Translations under genes and position numbers: made by a program | Shown here: positions 35,703 through 46,804 of the stretch, one piece after another | Layout: the number at the start of each line of letters is the position of its first letter | Numbering within the stretch: position 1 is the stretch's first letter | Assembly: GCA_963969395.1 (NCBI GenBank) | Contig: OZ017797.1 | Coordinates: 6,572,001 to 6,636,000 of the forward strand | DNA length: 64,000 bases | Reading direction: 5' to 3' | Origin: Pseudoscleropodium purum | Lineage: Eukaryota; Streptophyta; Bryopsida; Hypnales; Brachytheciaceae | Notes under the pieces: model-generated | What the model was told of the DNA's origin: nothing | Databases searched by the model: none | Seen by the model: the letters and a program-made list of their open reading frames with translations, nothing else

Positions 35703-37000
35703 TTACCCCCCCCCCTTCTAGGTTAGGGCCCCAGTGCCGTTGGATGAAGTTTATGGAAATCTGCAATAGCCTCTGGTGCATTTTCAAGATTGTCCGCCGG
35801 TTCCAACGAATTCTCCTCTGGGCCATAGCCCTCTCATGACACCAAATAGTGGAGTTTTTTCCAACGGCCGAATAAATATGAATCAATAATCTTGTACACC
35901 TCCCACTCCACATCTCCGATTGGGGTAATAATTGGTGGAGGCGGTATACGGCGACGCCTGGGAATGGTATCTTTACGGTATTTTTCAAGTAGAGAAACAT
36001 GGAAGACGTTGTGAATACGTAATGTCTTAGGTAATTTCAACCGGTAAACAAGATCGGAGAGTTTATCTATTATTGGAAATGGCCCAAGAAACTTAGAAGC
36101 TAATTTATGAGAGGGCTCTGTAGTTGCAATATTCTCATGGCGCAAGAGGATTTTGTCACGTGGTTGAAAGTTTGGTTGTAGTTGTATCCCTCGATTGTAA
36201 TTTTGCTTAGCTTGTTTTCTTGCAATCATAATCATGGTCTTGAGTTCCTCATGAACTTGTTGTAGATGTTGAACCCGGTCCTCGGCCGCCGGAACACTGG
36301 ATGTTGTAGGTATGGAAAATGATAAAGCCGGATGGTAACCATAAGTAGCATTGAATGGAGAAAATCCTGTTGCAGAGTGGCATGCGTTGTTGTAGGCAAA
36401 CTTTGCTAATGGCAAGAGATCAGCCCAATTGTCTTGACTTTTTGTGGTAAACATTCGAAGAAATTGTTCAATTACTTGGTTCACCCTCTTTGTTTGTCCA
36501 TCCCCTTGGGGATGAAAAGCCTTCGTTGGTGAAGGTTGAATCTTGAGAAGTTCACATAGTTTATGCATAAACTTTGACACAAAAATGGAGCCCCTATTTG
36601 ATATGACCTCATCCGGCATGCTGTGATATTTCCACACATTGTTTAAATATAACGATACAATATCATTAGAGTCAATGGTCTCCTTTGTAGGGACAAAATG
36701 AGCTAGTTTAGTATTTTTATCAACAACCACTAGGATAGAATCATACCCTTTGCTTTGGGGTAGTTTAACGATGAAGTCAGTGGAAATGCATTTCCATGGA
36801 GCATGAGCGGTTGGAATTGGTTGCAGTAGGCCATAGCAAGGATGATGTGTTGCTTTTGACCTCTGGCACAAATCGCACCCATCAACTTATCGATGAACAT
36901 AACGATGAATAGTTGGCCAATAAAAAATTCTAGTTACCAATTCTAAAGTTTTAGCCCGACCTTGATGTCCCGCAGTAGGAGCATCATGCCTCGATCGCAA
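35695..37000 (-). pseudogene. Gypsy integrase with chromodomain-like end, defective
   Basis: The main open stretch is 36871-35834 (345 codons). It starts inside the zinc-binding region, then has WKCISTDFIVKLP (first catalytic Asp), VISNRGSIFVSKF and DGQTKRVNQVIEQF. In the family the last two motifs carry the second Asp (S-D-R-G) and the Glu (T-E-R-V-N). Here they are Asn and Lys, so the DDE triad is lost. The C-terminus (GDVEWEVYKIIDS, then LHYLV) is chromodomain-like and is cut by a TGA where the family has Trp. The same frame then continues to about 35715, where it has a FHKLHPTALGP-type end. Confidence 0.8.
35703..35722 (-). promoter_or_regulatory. Polypurine tract of the gypsy element
   Basis: On the minus strand, AGAAG followed by a long run of G lies two to three bases from the 3' LTR, as expected for the plus-strand primer of an LTR retrotransposon. 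Confidence 0.7.
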
Positions 37001-37006
37001 TATTTG

Positions 37007-38722
37007 TCATCGGAGTTCGTCATTGTTTGGTACATATATCATGTCTTTGAACCACAGAATTCCATCTATAAGGTTATATTCCTGAAACCGATGGCGGATG
37101 TCATGCGGACTGTTTTTTATACCCCCTTTTAAAAATGTCAATATTGGTTGCAATGTGGGGTCTTTGTCAATATATAGTTTTATTTGTTCTATAATATGGG
37201 CATCACTCCAAATGGGTTCACAATCCTCTAATGTTGCCAAACGCAAAAGGGGATGATTTTTCTCATTTCAGCCTTCCATGAGATCAACTCTTCTTGAGAG
37301 GGCATCTGCACGCCCATTTAATGAACCCGGCCGATGTTGGATATCAAAATCGAACGCGGATAAAAATTTTGACCATCGGGCTTGTCGCCTATTTAATTGC
37401 TTTGTAGTCAAAAAATACTCCAAATTTTTATGATCCGAAATTACCTGGACTTGATGAGGTGATCCTTCTAAATACACTCGTCAATCCTGAAAAGCTAGAA
37501 TAATACTTAGGAGTTCTTTGTCATAAATGTCCTGGTTTTGTTTGGCCAGAGACATTTTAGAACTCCTATAAGCACATGGATGTAAATGACCATCATCTCC
37601 ATGCTGTGACAGAATTGCACCTGTTGCGATGTCCGATGCATCCGTTTCAACTATAAAAGGCCGTGCAAAGTCAGTATGGAGTAGTACTGGTGCTTGAAGA
37701 AATCTTGATTGGAGGTCCATGAATGCTTGACTTGCTTGTAGGTTCCATTCAAATTTTTTATTCTTTTGGGTCAAAATAGTGAGAGGAACGGTGATCTTGG
37801 AATAATCACATATGAATCGGCGGTAAAAATTCGCAAATCCAAGGAAAGCTTGAATCTCCTTAACAGACTTTGGAACAAGCCAATCTTTAATAGTTTGCAC
37901 CTTGTTTGGACACATTTCAAGTCCTTTAGCCGAGACAATCATTCCCAAAAATTCAACGAAATGCTGATGGAATTGACATTTGGATTCCTTAGCATATAGT
38001 CCATATTCCTGTAATCTTTGTAACATGTCCCTTACCACTTGTCGATGCTCTTCAAGATTCTTTGAAAAAATTAAGATGTCATCTAAATATATAACGACAG
38101 GTATGTCCAAAAGGTCCTTAAAAATATCTTGCATTAAAGATTGGAATTGAACCAGGGCATTAGTCAACCCAAATGGCATAACTAAATATTCAAATAACTC
38201 GTACCACGTTTTGAAAGCCGTTTTGAGTTCGTGGCCCGCGGCCATACAAACTCGATGATAGGCTTATTGAATGCCCAATTTGGAGAAAATTGTAGCCCCT
38301 ACCAACCGGTCAGTGAGCTCAAGGATAAGGGATAGGGGATAACGGTTCTACACGGTGACTTTATTAAGATTCTGGTAATCTACACAAACCCGAATTGAAC
38401 TGTCTTTTTTCCGAGCGAATACAATAGGTGCCGAAACGGGAGGCTTGGATCTTTGAATCCAGCTCTTGCCTAAATTTTCGTCTAAATATCTTCGGAGTTC
38501 TTCCAATTCCACCGGAGACATCAGTCGCAACCCAGTGTTATAGGGCTCTTGTCCTTCTTTAAATTCAATTTTCATATCATAAGCACCATGAGCTGGCAAC
38601 TCATTTGATGCCACTTCACTAAAAGTTGCCTTTAAATCATGATATTCTTCTGGAATGGAAGAAGATAATGGAGTATCAACTTCGGAAACCTCGAGCTTAT
38701 AAATTTCTGCTTCCTTTGCCAA
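37007..38722 (-). pseudogene. Gypsy reverse transcriptase and RNase H, defective
   Basis: Three open pieces lie in order on the minus strand. 38722-38348 holds the RT N-terminus (PIVFARKKDSSIRVCVDYQN). 38245-37481 holds MPFGLTNA and the catalytic YLDDILIFS, then the start of RNase H (ETDASDIATGAILSQ). 37477-37268 holds the RNase H end ([26 protein letters not shown]), and 37246-37007 is the linker to integrase. Stops interrupt the region between 38348 and 38245, and the first RT catalytic Asp position (family 'FSKIDL') reads FSKLGI. The enzyme should be inactive. Confidence 0.85.
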
Positions 38723-38784
38723 AAGACAAAAGCTGCCGCATACACCAATGCATGCTTTGGAGCAACTAATTTTTTTTCCTTCCC

Positions 38785-38942
38785 TTCCTTGACATTCAAA
38801 TCATATTTTTTTTGGGGGGGTCCCTTTCCCTATGGGCCGCCAAGTAGCCCAGCCACTGCTGCCTGGCGAGCAGGCCCTAGCACACACTAGGCTAGCCCTA
38901 CCAGGCATAGCCGCTGGCGCCTGGGCCGCCTGCATCTACGGG
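38785..38942. mobile_element. GC-rich insertion between gypsy protease and RT
   Basis: Flanking imperfect direct repeats, ACTAATTTTTTTTCCTTCC (38765-38783) and ACTAGAAATTTTTTTTCCTC (38943-38962), enclose about 158 bases. Bases 38833-38940 are strongly GC-rich and very unlike the element around them. Within it, short GC blocks (GGGCCGCC, CTGGCG, GCCCTA, CTAGG) recur. The protease frame runs into a stop here. A short retroposon with a target duplication is one explanation; no poly-A or tRNA-like promoter was identified. Confidence 0.45.
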
Positions 38943-39502
38943 ACTAGAAATTTTTTTTCCTCCATTTTCTCAGCATTTTCTTTGCATTCAATAGCTTCAT
39001 CATTTTCTCTTTCTCCATGCACCCCATACATCATGCACAAAGCCTGACAATATGGAGAATCAAATACCACACTTCGTTGAGACCACCAAATAGTCGGATC
39101 ATGGTGGATCAACCATGGAATGCCTAAGATACATGTATACTTGCATGTATTCGTAACATCCGCTACCAATCTTTCACGATGGTTTCCAATTATAATTTCC
39201 ACCATAGCCTCATGGGTTATAAGCCCAAAACTGATCATTCGTCCATCAATTACCCTAACTTCATGCGGCATCGGCTTTAGTTGTAGCACCATATTACATT
39301 GCTCAGCAAACCTAGGATGCATAAATATTCCCGTGGCCCCCGAATCCACTAATGTGAGGCCTGGGACAGAATTGAGCTTTGCATTCAACGTCACATGTGC
39401 ACTAGGATCAATAGTGGCATGTAAATATAATGGATCTAATCCGCCTTCTACCTCCTTCGAAATCTTTGCAACATTATTTGACCATATGTTACTCCATTGC
39501 AA
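38936..39502 (-). pseudogene. Gypsy aspartic protease region
   Basis: The open stretch contains LTLVDSGATGIFMHPRF, the retropepsin active site (D-S-G-A), at about residue 50. It ends at a stop created at the GC-rich insertion, so it is no longer joined to RT. Confidence 0.75.
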
Positions 39503-39508
39503 ATTCTT

Positions 39509-40713
39509 CTAAGGAGATGACTCAAGGTGTTGCTCCCTCATATTGTCCACCTTCCTTGTTGCTTCCAACATGGGTGTCTTGTGGATGATGGCAGTGGCAG
39601 TTTGCACAATGCCCGGGTACTGAAAATTTTCCTTCAATCCCGGGCTTTCTCTTTTCCCAAAGAGGTGCCTTCCGCTCCAATGATAGCAAAGATAGACAAT
39701 GGCTTGGAGGGATTCGTGAGGCAATGCAATCGAATATGACCTACTTCACCACAACCCCAACAATGTCCTTGACGTTGATATTCTTGCCGTTCCACTACCG
39801 TCTTTGCCAAGGCTATAGTAGGAATATGCACCACCTCAAGTTCCATTGGCACCGGACCAGAAGTATTTGAGTTAGATTGGAATTTTCCTACGGCATCTCA
39901 TGGCAATATTGTTGGAGATTGGAAACTTCGAGCCTCAAATTGTGAATGATGGTTTTGATGCCGACCCCATAATCTCTCATCGATCTATGACGACATTGAC
40001 ATCTAGTCTTGTAGTTGCCATGGTTGTGTCTCAGCTGTCGCCACTAAATCCAAAATCTCTTTCTTAAGTCCACCACGGAATCGAGCTACCAAACTGGATT
40101 CATTCCAATTGAGTAGAGCCGCATATTCATTAAACATAGAAATATAATTGGAAACTGACCCAGTTTGTCGAAGCTTCCCAATGCAATCCTCGGCATTGCT
40201 CTTACGATCAATATCCCGATAGACAGTAATCATAGATTCCCGAAAAGCATGATAATTGCCCAACAACTCGTGATCACATTCCTCGTCCAAAGCTTGGAGA
40301 AGAGGCATAGCCCAATTTTGCACCGCTCTAGTCATATACGAAAGAGCATAAGCTACTTTATCTACATCAAAGCTATAAGTTCGCGGTTTACCTCGAAATA
40401 CAAGACGGAGTTGTACAAACCATCAGTAAACTTCATTTCCCTTCTTTCCAGAAAACTTATCTAGTTCCGCTACCTTAAATTCAATGTTTGATTCCGCACA
40501 CCTCCCTCCTAGTATCCCTCCACTATTGGATATGGGAGAGACAACCAGTCGTAGTCCCTACGCTACTCTACTCGAAATCTCTTGCATCAAATGAGGAATT
40601 GTGGCTTGGAAAACACTTTGAATTTGTTGTTGGATGAAGGCCGCCCACTTCAACTCCACCCCATCCGCCATCAATTCTTCCCCTGGGTTGACCACCTGTG
40701 GTTCTTGATCCAT
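39509..40713 (-). pseudogene. Gypsy gag, broken
   Basis: A plausible start ATG is at 40713. The capsid-like part is in 40335-40003 (NYHAFRESMITVYRD, YAALLNWNESSLVARFRGGL). A CCHC zinc knuckle (CWGCGEVGHIRLHC) lies in 39852-39634. Stops or frameshifts separate the pieces, so no intact Gag remains. Confidence 0.75.
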
Positions 40714-40846
40714 TGAAGGATATTAGGTTCACGAATCAAATAATCATACAAAATCCCTCCTTGCAACGGCCGCGGGTCAATGCCATCAATGCACCTTCAA
40801 CTTGGGAATCCAAATTAGAGCATGGACTTTAAGCGACTTGACATTA

Positions 40847-41105
40847 TGTTACGGATCGATTCAACAAGGAAGTCGATACTCTACTTGGATTGCATTCAAA
40901 GTAAATCAATACTAAATTACAACTAAATTACAACAACAACAACAATAACAATCAAACTTACACATTGTGGTGAAATCATCTTATCTTCATTAAGCAAAAT
41001 GTCAAGTGAGGAACAACCTTCCTCTCATGGTTATTAAAGACAAGGGAGAGACCAACTAACCCTAACCGTTACAACCGTTCACTTGTTATGAATGGGTTCG
41101 TAACA
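40847..41105 (-). repeat. 5' LTR of the gypsy element
   Basis: It is the partner of 35447-35702. Differences include a few substitutions near the outer edges and a 3-base length change in the ACAACAACAACA stretch. It should hold the element's promoter, but no TATA box stands out. Confidence 0.9.
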
Positions 41106-41110
41106 ATACA

Positions 41111-42700
41111 CTTCATTAAGTCAATCAAAAGATTGTAAGTTTAGATTCATTGGAAAAAATTTCAATGAAGATTTTAGCCTTGTTTTCTTGGGGAACAAGT
41201 ATTTTAAAGCAATTTTGAATTCAAAACATTGTTGTACTTTCTTGATAAATTATTTTTGATGAAACTACTAATTCTTCTTTTGAAAATTTTAATGATAACT
41301 TGCTTTTAGATTTTGCACTCTAGAAGAATTGTAATTGATTAGAAATATGCTTATAAGAGGTTCCAACTACCCTATCCTTAAGTAATTTTTGTTTGGTTGC
41401 TCAAAATCAACATAATTGCAACAATCTTAAAATTTTTATAGCTATTTTTACAAAACCATTCCAAAATTAATGATAAATTCACATCAAATTTAATTATATT
41501 TGGTACATATTTGGCTACTTTTTTCACATTTGCTAAAATCTCGCACATTATAGAAAATTGACTTATTTCCTCAAAAGTTGGCTTTGTGAAATTAAACAAC
41601 AAAGGGATCTTCTAGCTCAAAAAATCATGCTCTATGCTTGTGTAGTGTGACTAGTATCTAGTTTTGGCCTTTTTTTGCAATGAAAATCTTTCTATTTGTG
41701 TCCAAAATTTTTATGTATATAAATAAATAAACATACATAATAAATTCATTGTTGCTTCTCAAAATCCATACCCAAATTGAATAATAAGTGGTTTCAATGA
41801 AATTTTCTTACATTGTAGTTGATGTTTTTAGAGTGGCAAGAGTGAAGGCTAGACTATCAAGGTGAACAATCCCCATCATTGATTCAACAATAAATAAATG
41901 TAAAAACTTGCCTCCTATATTGAAATGGTAAACTTTTGTATTTTCATACCTCACTTGATTGAATTGAATCTGTGATTCTAAACATGCTTTTTCCAAATTC
42001 TATCATCATTGGTAAATAATAAGTTTTATTGATTTCCGTAATTGTGAAAAAGATTCAAAGGAACAACTTTGAGTAACATGTTCACAAAGATACCTACTAC
42101 TATCATTGATGAGGTAGGTAGGCTTAATCCCAAATTACCTAAGGAGTGTAAACTTTCAAAATAGGCCAAAATTCTCAAAAATTTAAGCAATTTGTTTACT
42201 TATTTATTTTCTTCTTGAGATTGGATAGAACATAATCTTAGGATTTTGTAATTCACATTGAAATTGAGCACTTCAAAAAAATTTAGATTATTTGATGGCA
42301 CAATTTAGCGGATATTTAAGGTTTGAAGTTTTATTTAAATCAATGCAAAAATAGGGCAATGCACTTTGAAGGAACATATCTTAGTGAGAATATTTTGAAA
42401 TGAAGACCTTTTTGTGCTCAATGAAAGACAAGAGAGTTGAGAATGTTCATTTAAAAGTACAGTTGCCCTATTTTTGCAAGGTCCCTAATTTTTTTTTGGC
42501 AATATAAATGCTAATATCTTACAATTTGCGCTAGTTGCTATGTTTTTCACATCTTCTCAACCATCATACTACAAAGATCCTATGGTTACATATGTCCTAA
42601 AATGTTGTTGTTTTCCTAAAATTTGGTATCGTACTAAAAATGGTAGTTTGGAATCATTTTTGGTAAAAACATAGTTAAAAACCTTAAGGGGTGAAATAAG
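41111..42700. repeat. AT-rich decayed repeats
   Basis: No gene is seen. 42450-42692 is a right-half family B fragment (GTACAGTTGCCCTATTTTTGC, GCTAATATCTTACAATT, CCTTAAGGGGTGAA). 41378-41602 and 41808-41996 on the minus strand are short chance frames. Confidence 0.45.
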
Positions 42701-42704
42701 GTCA

Positions 42705-42919
42705 AGGAAGATTGACCCCCTTATTGCCCTGTGTTTTACTCCTAGATAAAACTCTAGAGTTTTTTTATTTGCCTCATATGATAAAATTTGAAAATTCTAA
42801 ATTCATATTTGTAAATGTGCCGTAAAAGGTGAAGAAATACAAAATGTACATGGCACAAAATAGGGGACAATTTTTACATTTACTCTTAGATGGGGGCAGT
42901 AAAGGGGTCAATCCTCCCT
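42705..42919 (-). mobile_element. 215-bp MITE with inverted ends
   Basis: AGGAAGATTGACCCCCTTAT at the left is mirrored by AAAGGGGTCAATCCTCCCT at the right. The interior (ACAAAATAGGGGACAATTTT) matches the MITE at 28779 in reverse orientation. Non-coding. Confidence 0.6.
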
Positions 42920-43019
42920 AACGGTCACTAAATAACTCTCACTACAGTACTATTTTGAGTTCCCTGATTCCAAATTTCCAATATTCTATCCGTGATACTA
43001 TACACTGAAACTTGCTTGC

Positions 43020-43500
43020 CACCCCAATTTCCCATTAGTTCCCCCCCTCCTCTCTCAAAAAATTTGTGAGCTGTTGATTTTTTTGAAAAAAAATGCTTAC
43101 CCTCAAAATTGACGTTGATTTCTCAAAAAATCACAAGATGTTGATCTTGTGAAATTTAATCTGAGTCGCTCAAATATAAAATACAAATATTGAATACGAA
43201 TACGAATACGAGTATTGGATATAAGTACTGAATATGTGTACTAAATATGGATATTGAATACGGGTATTGAATACAGGTACTAGATATGCGTACTACATAT
43301 GGGTATTGAATACGGATATAGTATTGGATACGGGATCAATTGTCCCATATTGTTTGTTAAGAACTTTGATTCTGAAGATTACAAGAGGGGGTGGGGGTGA
43401 AGGAAGGTGAGATAAAAAGTTTTAAATTAAATTCTAAATGATAGGTGGGGGTGGTAAAATAAAAATTGAGGGGGGGAGTGCATAGTCACTATACACCTTA
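43020..43500 (+). repeat. Dispersed repeat with internal minisatellite
   Basis: Blocks CTTACCCTCAAAATTGACG, TTGATTTCTCA.AAAATCACA and GAGATTTAAT-like sequence precede a run of about ten GAATACGGGTATT-like units of 12-13 bases (43186-43335). Then come TCAATTGTCCCATATTG and ATTACAAGAGG. The same order occurs at 58190-58590, with a different number of units. Confidence 0.6.
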
Positions 43501-44217
43501 AGTGCCTAATAACTATATATTCAGAAAAATTTCCAATTTTCTATCCGTGATAATGTAAATGAGAACCACTACATACCAACGTTTTTCCACGGATTAAAAT
43601 TTCATTTCATTATATTTTATTTTTTGAAGAAATGTAAAGAACCATTTGCATAAACTTTATTTATTTTCTGGCACAAAAGGAAACTTTAGATTCAATTGCA
43701 AAGATTGGTAAAAATACTGCTACTATATTAACCACCGGCCAACAGCCCCCTGGAGCTTTTCTCTAGACCAGATGTGGCGCACATTAAAACCTATAATTGG
43801 GAGTGCCCACGTACCATGCCCGTACAAATGCCTTGGAAGAAACTGCGTGGCAGGCGGCTCTTTGTCCCTTTTCTTTTTTATTTATTATCGATTTTAGATC
43901 TCAGAACTTTTCCTAGATATTACTTTTTTTAAATTTCATTTTCTGGTCTGGTGCTTTTCCATTGATGCAAATTCCTCCCTTGGATGGCCCCCGAATTAAT
44001 CATTGCCTCGCTAGAAATGGCAGGAACTCAAATTTAAAGGGGGGGACAGAATCTGGGACAGCAGGCACAACTTGCCTCGCAGGCGAAGAAGCCAAAGCCC
44101 ACCCACACTCACTGCGAATTAGTGCGGGGTGCGAAATTAGTGTTACTAGAAAAATACTTGGGAGTATTTTTCAGTTAGGGTGTGGAGTCAACGTTCGGGA
44201 AGTTTCCTCTATTATGT
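43501..44217. other. Spacer with an island of higher GC, no gene assigned
   Basis: 43730-43860 and 43940-44160 are of moderate GC and non-repetitive in this window. The 85-codon plus frame at 43962-44219 has no motif I recognise. It may be a decayed gene or promoter piece. Confidence 0.3.
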
Positions 44218-44502
44218 AAGGTAGTTACACCTAAAATTACACAAATAGGCAATTCAGCATGGCGCCCACTATTATATTGAAACTTTTTTTGTGGGATCTT
44301 GTTGGTAGTGAAAAGGGGATTCTGAATTCTTTTAAAATGCATTTTTTGGACACTATATGAATAAATTACAAATTTTTACAGTCCTTAAAATAAGTGTTTC
44401 TAAAATTAGTCAAAGATTCTCATGATTGATGGAAGTACATTTTTAGGGAAGAATCTAGACTGTATCATTTTAGAAAGCGGTTGAAATTAGGTGTGGTTAA
44501 TT
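44218..44502. mobile_element. 285-bp MITE, second copy of the 20957 family
   Basis: AAGGTAGTTACACCTAAAAT at the left and AAATTAGGTGTGGTTAATT at the right form the terminal inverted repeat. The interior aligns over its full length with 20957-21240. Confidence 0.7.
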
Positions 44503-45193
44503 CAAAAAGTGTTGGATTTTTTTTGAAAGGCCATTGGTTGCATCCTCTCTTTATCAAAATTTCTTGGTACATTTCTATTGATATCAAATCTTCACCACCC
44601 ACTTTTCTTCAACTTCAAATTTTGCAAAGACTACAATCTTCCACTTTTAAAGGCCAATTTTGAAATTTAACTCTACATTTCATTATATTGGGGAGTCATA
44701 TATGAGGGAGTAAGTGGGTTGGCCACTACAACCAACTCTAAAGTGATACTTACCCCAACCTTGTCCAAACCTTCCAAACTCCTCAAAAAACAACTCTAAA
44801 GTAATACATGCATTGTCTAAAAACATACTTGCCTCTAATAACTTGAGTATTAGTATTGGATTTGAAATGACAAGTGTCTAAAATTTGATGATTTCATGAA
44901 AGTGGCAATTACATATCAACCTTTTATTTTTTTGTATTAGTTAATTGCCGGTCCTACTAATTTTTTGTTCAATTTTGAAGCCTCTATTTTCATATTCCAA
45001 CCAATTATTTTTTCAAAGGCATTGGCTAACAATGAACTAATTGGTGGTTCACCTCTAGCATTGGTGGAAATTCAATAAATACTTCAAATCTGTAGTCTAG
45101 TATAATATAGTGTGATTCTAATAAATTAATATTAAATGGTCTATTAGGATTAATTTGTGTAGCCATAAGAATAGTAGATAAGATGCTTGAAAT

Positions 45194-46780
45194 TTAACCC
45201 CTAAAGTTCCATTTTCCCTTTAGGAGACAATGTGGATGTTGGACAAATTTCTATGAGCTCAATTTTTTTTAAGCTTTTAAAAATTTTATCATAAGATAAA
45301 AAAATTACGAGATTTTTGGAAATATAATTTTTAAAATTTCAATTGGTGTTTAAGAGCAAAATTTATACCACAATAAGTCCAAACTTAAACTCAATGGGCA
45401 AAAAAAACATTTACAAAAACTTTAAAAATTTGTTTCTTAGAAATTGTACTTTTTCTACATGCAAAGCTTTGATTCATTCCATTCAAATTTGTGATGTGAA
45501 AGTTATGGAGCATCTTGTTTTGCTTCCAATGAGAGGATTTAAAAAAAAGATAATGCATAAGATTTGTTTTTGAGCTCAATTTTAGCATTTTTTTCAAAAT
45601 AAAAAGTTTCATATAGCTAACTTTTGATTGTTAAAAAAATCTTACCATTGGAGTTAGTGTGTTTTAATTCCATCTTAAAGCTATTGATGATTTGTTTTTT
45701 CCCTCTATCAAGTACCTTCTTTTAGTTAACCCCAAAGGACCATCATATTTAGAGGTCCTAAATTGCTTCAAAATACTCATTTCTATAGAAAGGTCAAAAT
45801 CTTCACCAATAATTATATTTTAACAAATCCAACTATAAGATCCCTTAGTTGACTTATTCAAATACAATTTCCTAAAAATTTTAGAGTAAATATTGCCACC
45901 AATTGCAAGTTCAATGTGCCTAAACATCAAAATGTAGGCTTTTCTAGTCCTTCCCAAAGGTGAAGTATTGTCTTTCAACATTTAAAAAAACAACTCACAT
46001 GTTCTATAATTTGTGCATTTTCTTAATATGTTGAAAAATGGATTGAAAACATGTGAAAAGGTTTTAACCCAAAAACTTTCATCTTCATCTTTAAAAAAGT
46101 GTAATGTAGAAGGTTGTACTAAATGAAAGAGAAAACTAATATGATGATTACTTTTACAAAAAATTGAGAAATGTTAATCACAATGGTGAAAATGTTGTAG
46201 TAAACAATTCATATCTTATATCCTGTATCTATATCTATTTCAATTATATATAAATATAAATATATATAAATATTTTCAAAATTGAGAGCAAAAGATGACT
46301 TTGTATGTTTTTTCTACCTTCATTGCCTACAACATCTGTCCTAAAAAATTCATGCAAAACTCCCAAATTATTAAGTTAGTGGAGCCTACTCGAGTTTTCA
46401 AAAGTCCAAAATGGGTTTTTTAGTCCTTTTTGGTTTTAACAATTTTTTTAAAGAATGAAAATCACATTATTTTTTCAACTTTTATTTATTTTTAATTTTC
46501 AATTCAATTCTTTATGATAATTTTTTTTAATTCAAAGTCTCCCAAACTAGTTTGCTTTAGTATTAAAAAACATGATTTCTTCACTTTCAATGCATATAAC
46601 TTGCTATCAATATGATCAAAGTGTTAGATATTTTTCCACACATTCTTATACTAGTCCAATGCAAGATCTTTTGGTTAGATATGAAAAAATCCCATTTCAA
46701 ATCCTTTTGCTCTTTACACTAGAAATAGAAATTTTGAGCAATTTTTGACAAAAAAGGACCTTAAGACTTTAGGGTTTAAA
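45194..46780. repeat. Two abutting family B repeats in opposite orientation
   Basis: 45194 starts TTAACCCCTAAAGTTCC and runs forward through AAAGCTTTGATTCATTCC (about 45463) and GATGTGAAAGTTATGGAGC (about 45494). From about 45727 (TTAACCCCAAAGGACC) the sequence is in the reverse orientation (TAAATTGCTTCAAAATACTC, AATCCAACTATAAGATCCCT), ending near GACTTTAGGGTTTAA at 46775. The short frames at 45343-45612 are repeat sequence. Confidence 0.45.
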
Positions 46781-46804
46781 ATGTACTTGGATTAAAAATT
46801 GTGC

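Larger units (their letters stand above)
35447..41105 (-). mobile_element. Ty3/gypsy LTR retrotransposon (chromovirus-like), complete but inactive
   Basis: Two LTRs in the same orientation (35447-35702 and 40847-41105) bound gag, protease, reverse transcriptase, RNase H and integrase remnants, in that order on the minus strand. The integrase-after-RNase-H order defines Ty3/gypsy, and a chromodomain-like C-terminus suggests a chromovirus. The 5-bp target duplication ATACA is at 35442-35446 and 41106-41110. The LTRs differ by roughly a dozen substitutions and one small indel as counted by eye, so the insertion is not very recent. A G-run (35704-35717 on the complement) next to the 3' LTR is the polypurine tract. 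I could not identify the tRNA primer site. Stops, frame breaks and lost catalytic residues make it non-functional. Confidence 0.9.

Noticed and set aside
35695..36000. 101-codon minus frame overlapping the integrase end
   Set aside because: It is in another frame from the integrase/chromodomain reading and encodes nothing recognisable.
43186..43335. Short regular repeats that could be mistaken for a CRISPR array
   Set aside because: Units of 12-13 bases are directly adjacent with no unique spacers, in a plant-type genome; it is a minisatellite.
43962..44219. 85-codon plus frame next to the MITE at 44218
   Set aside because: Its stop lies at the MITE border and no motif is visible; possibly a decayed exon but unsupported.
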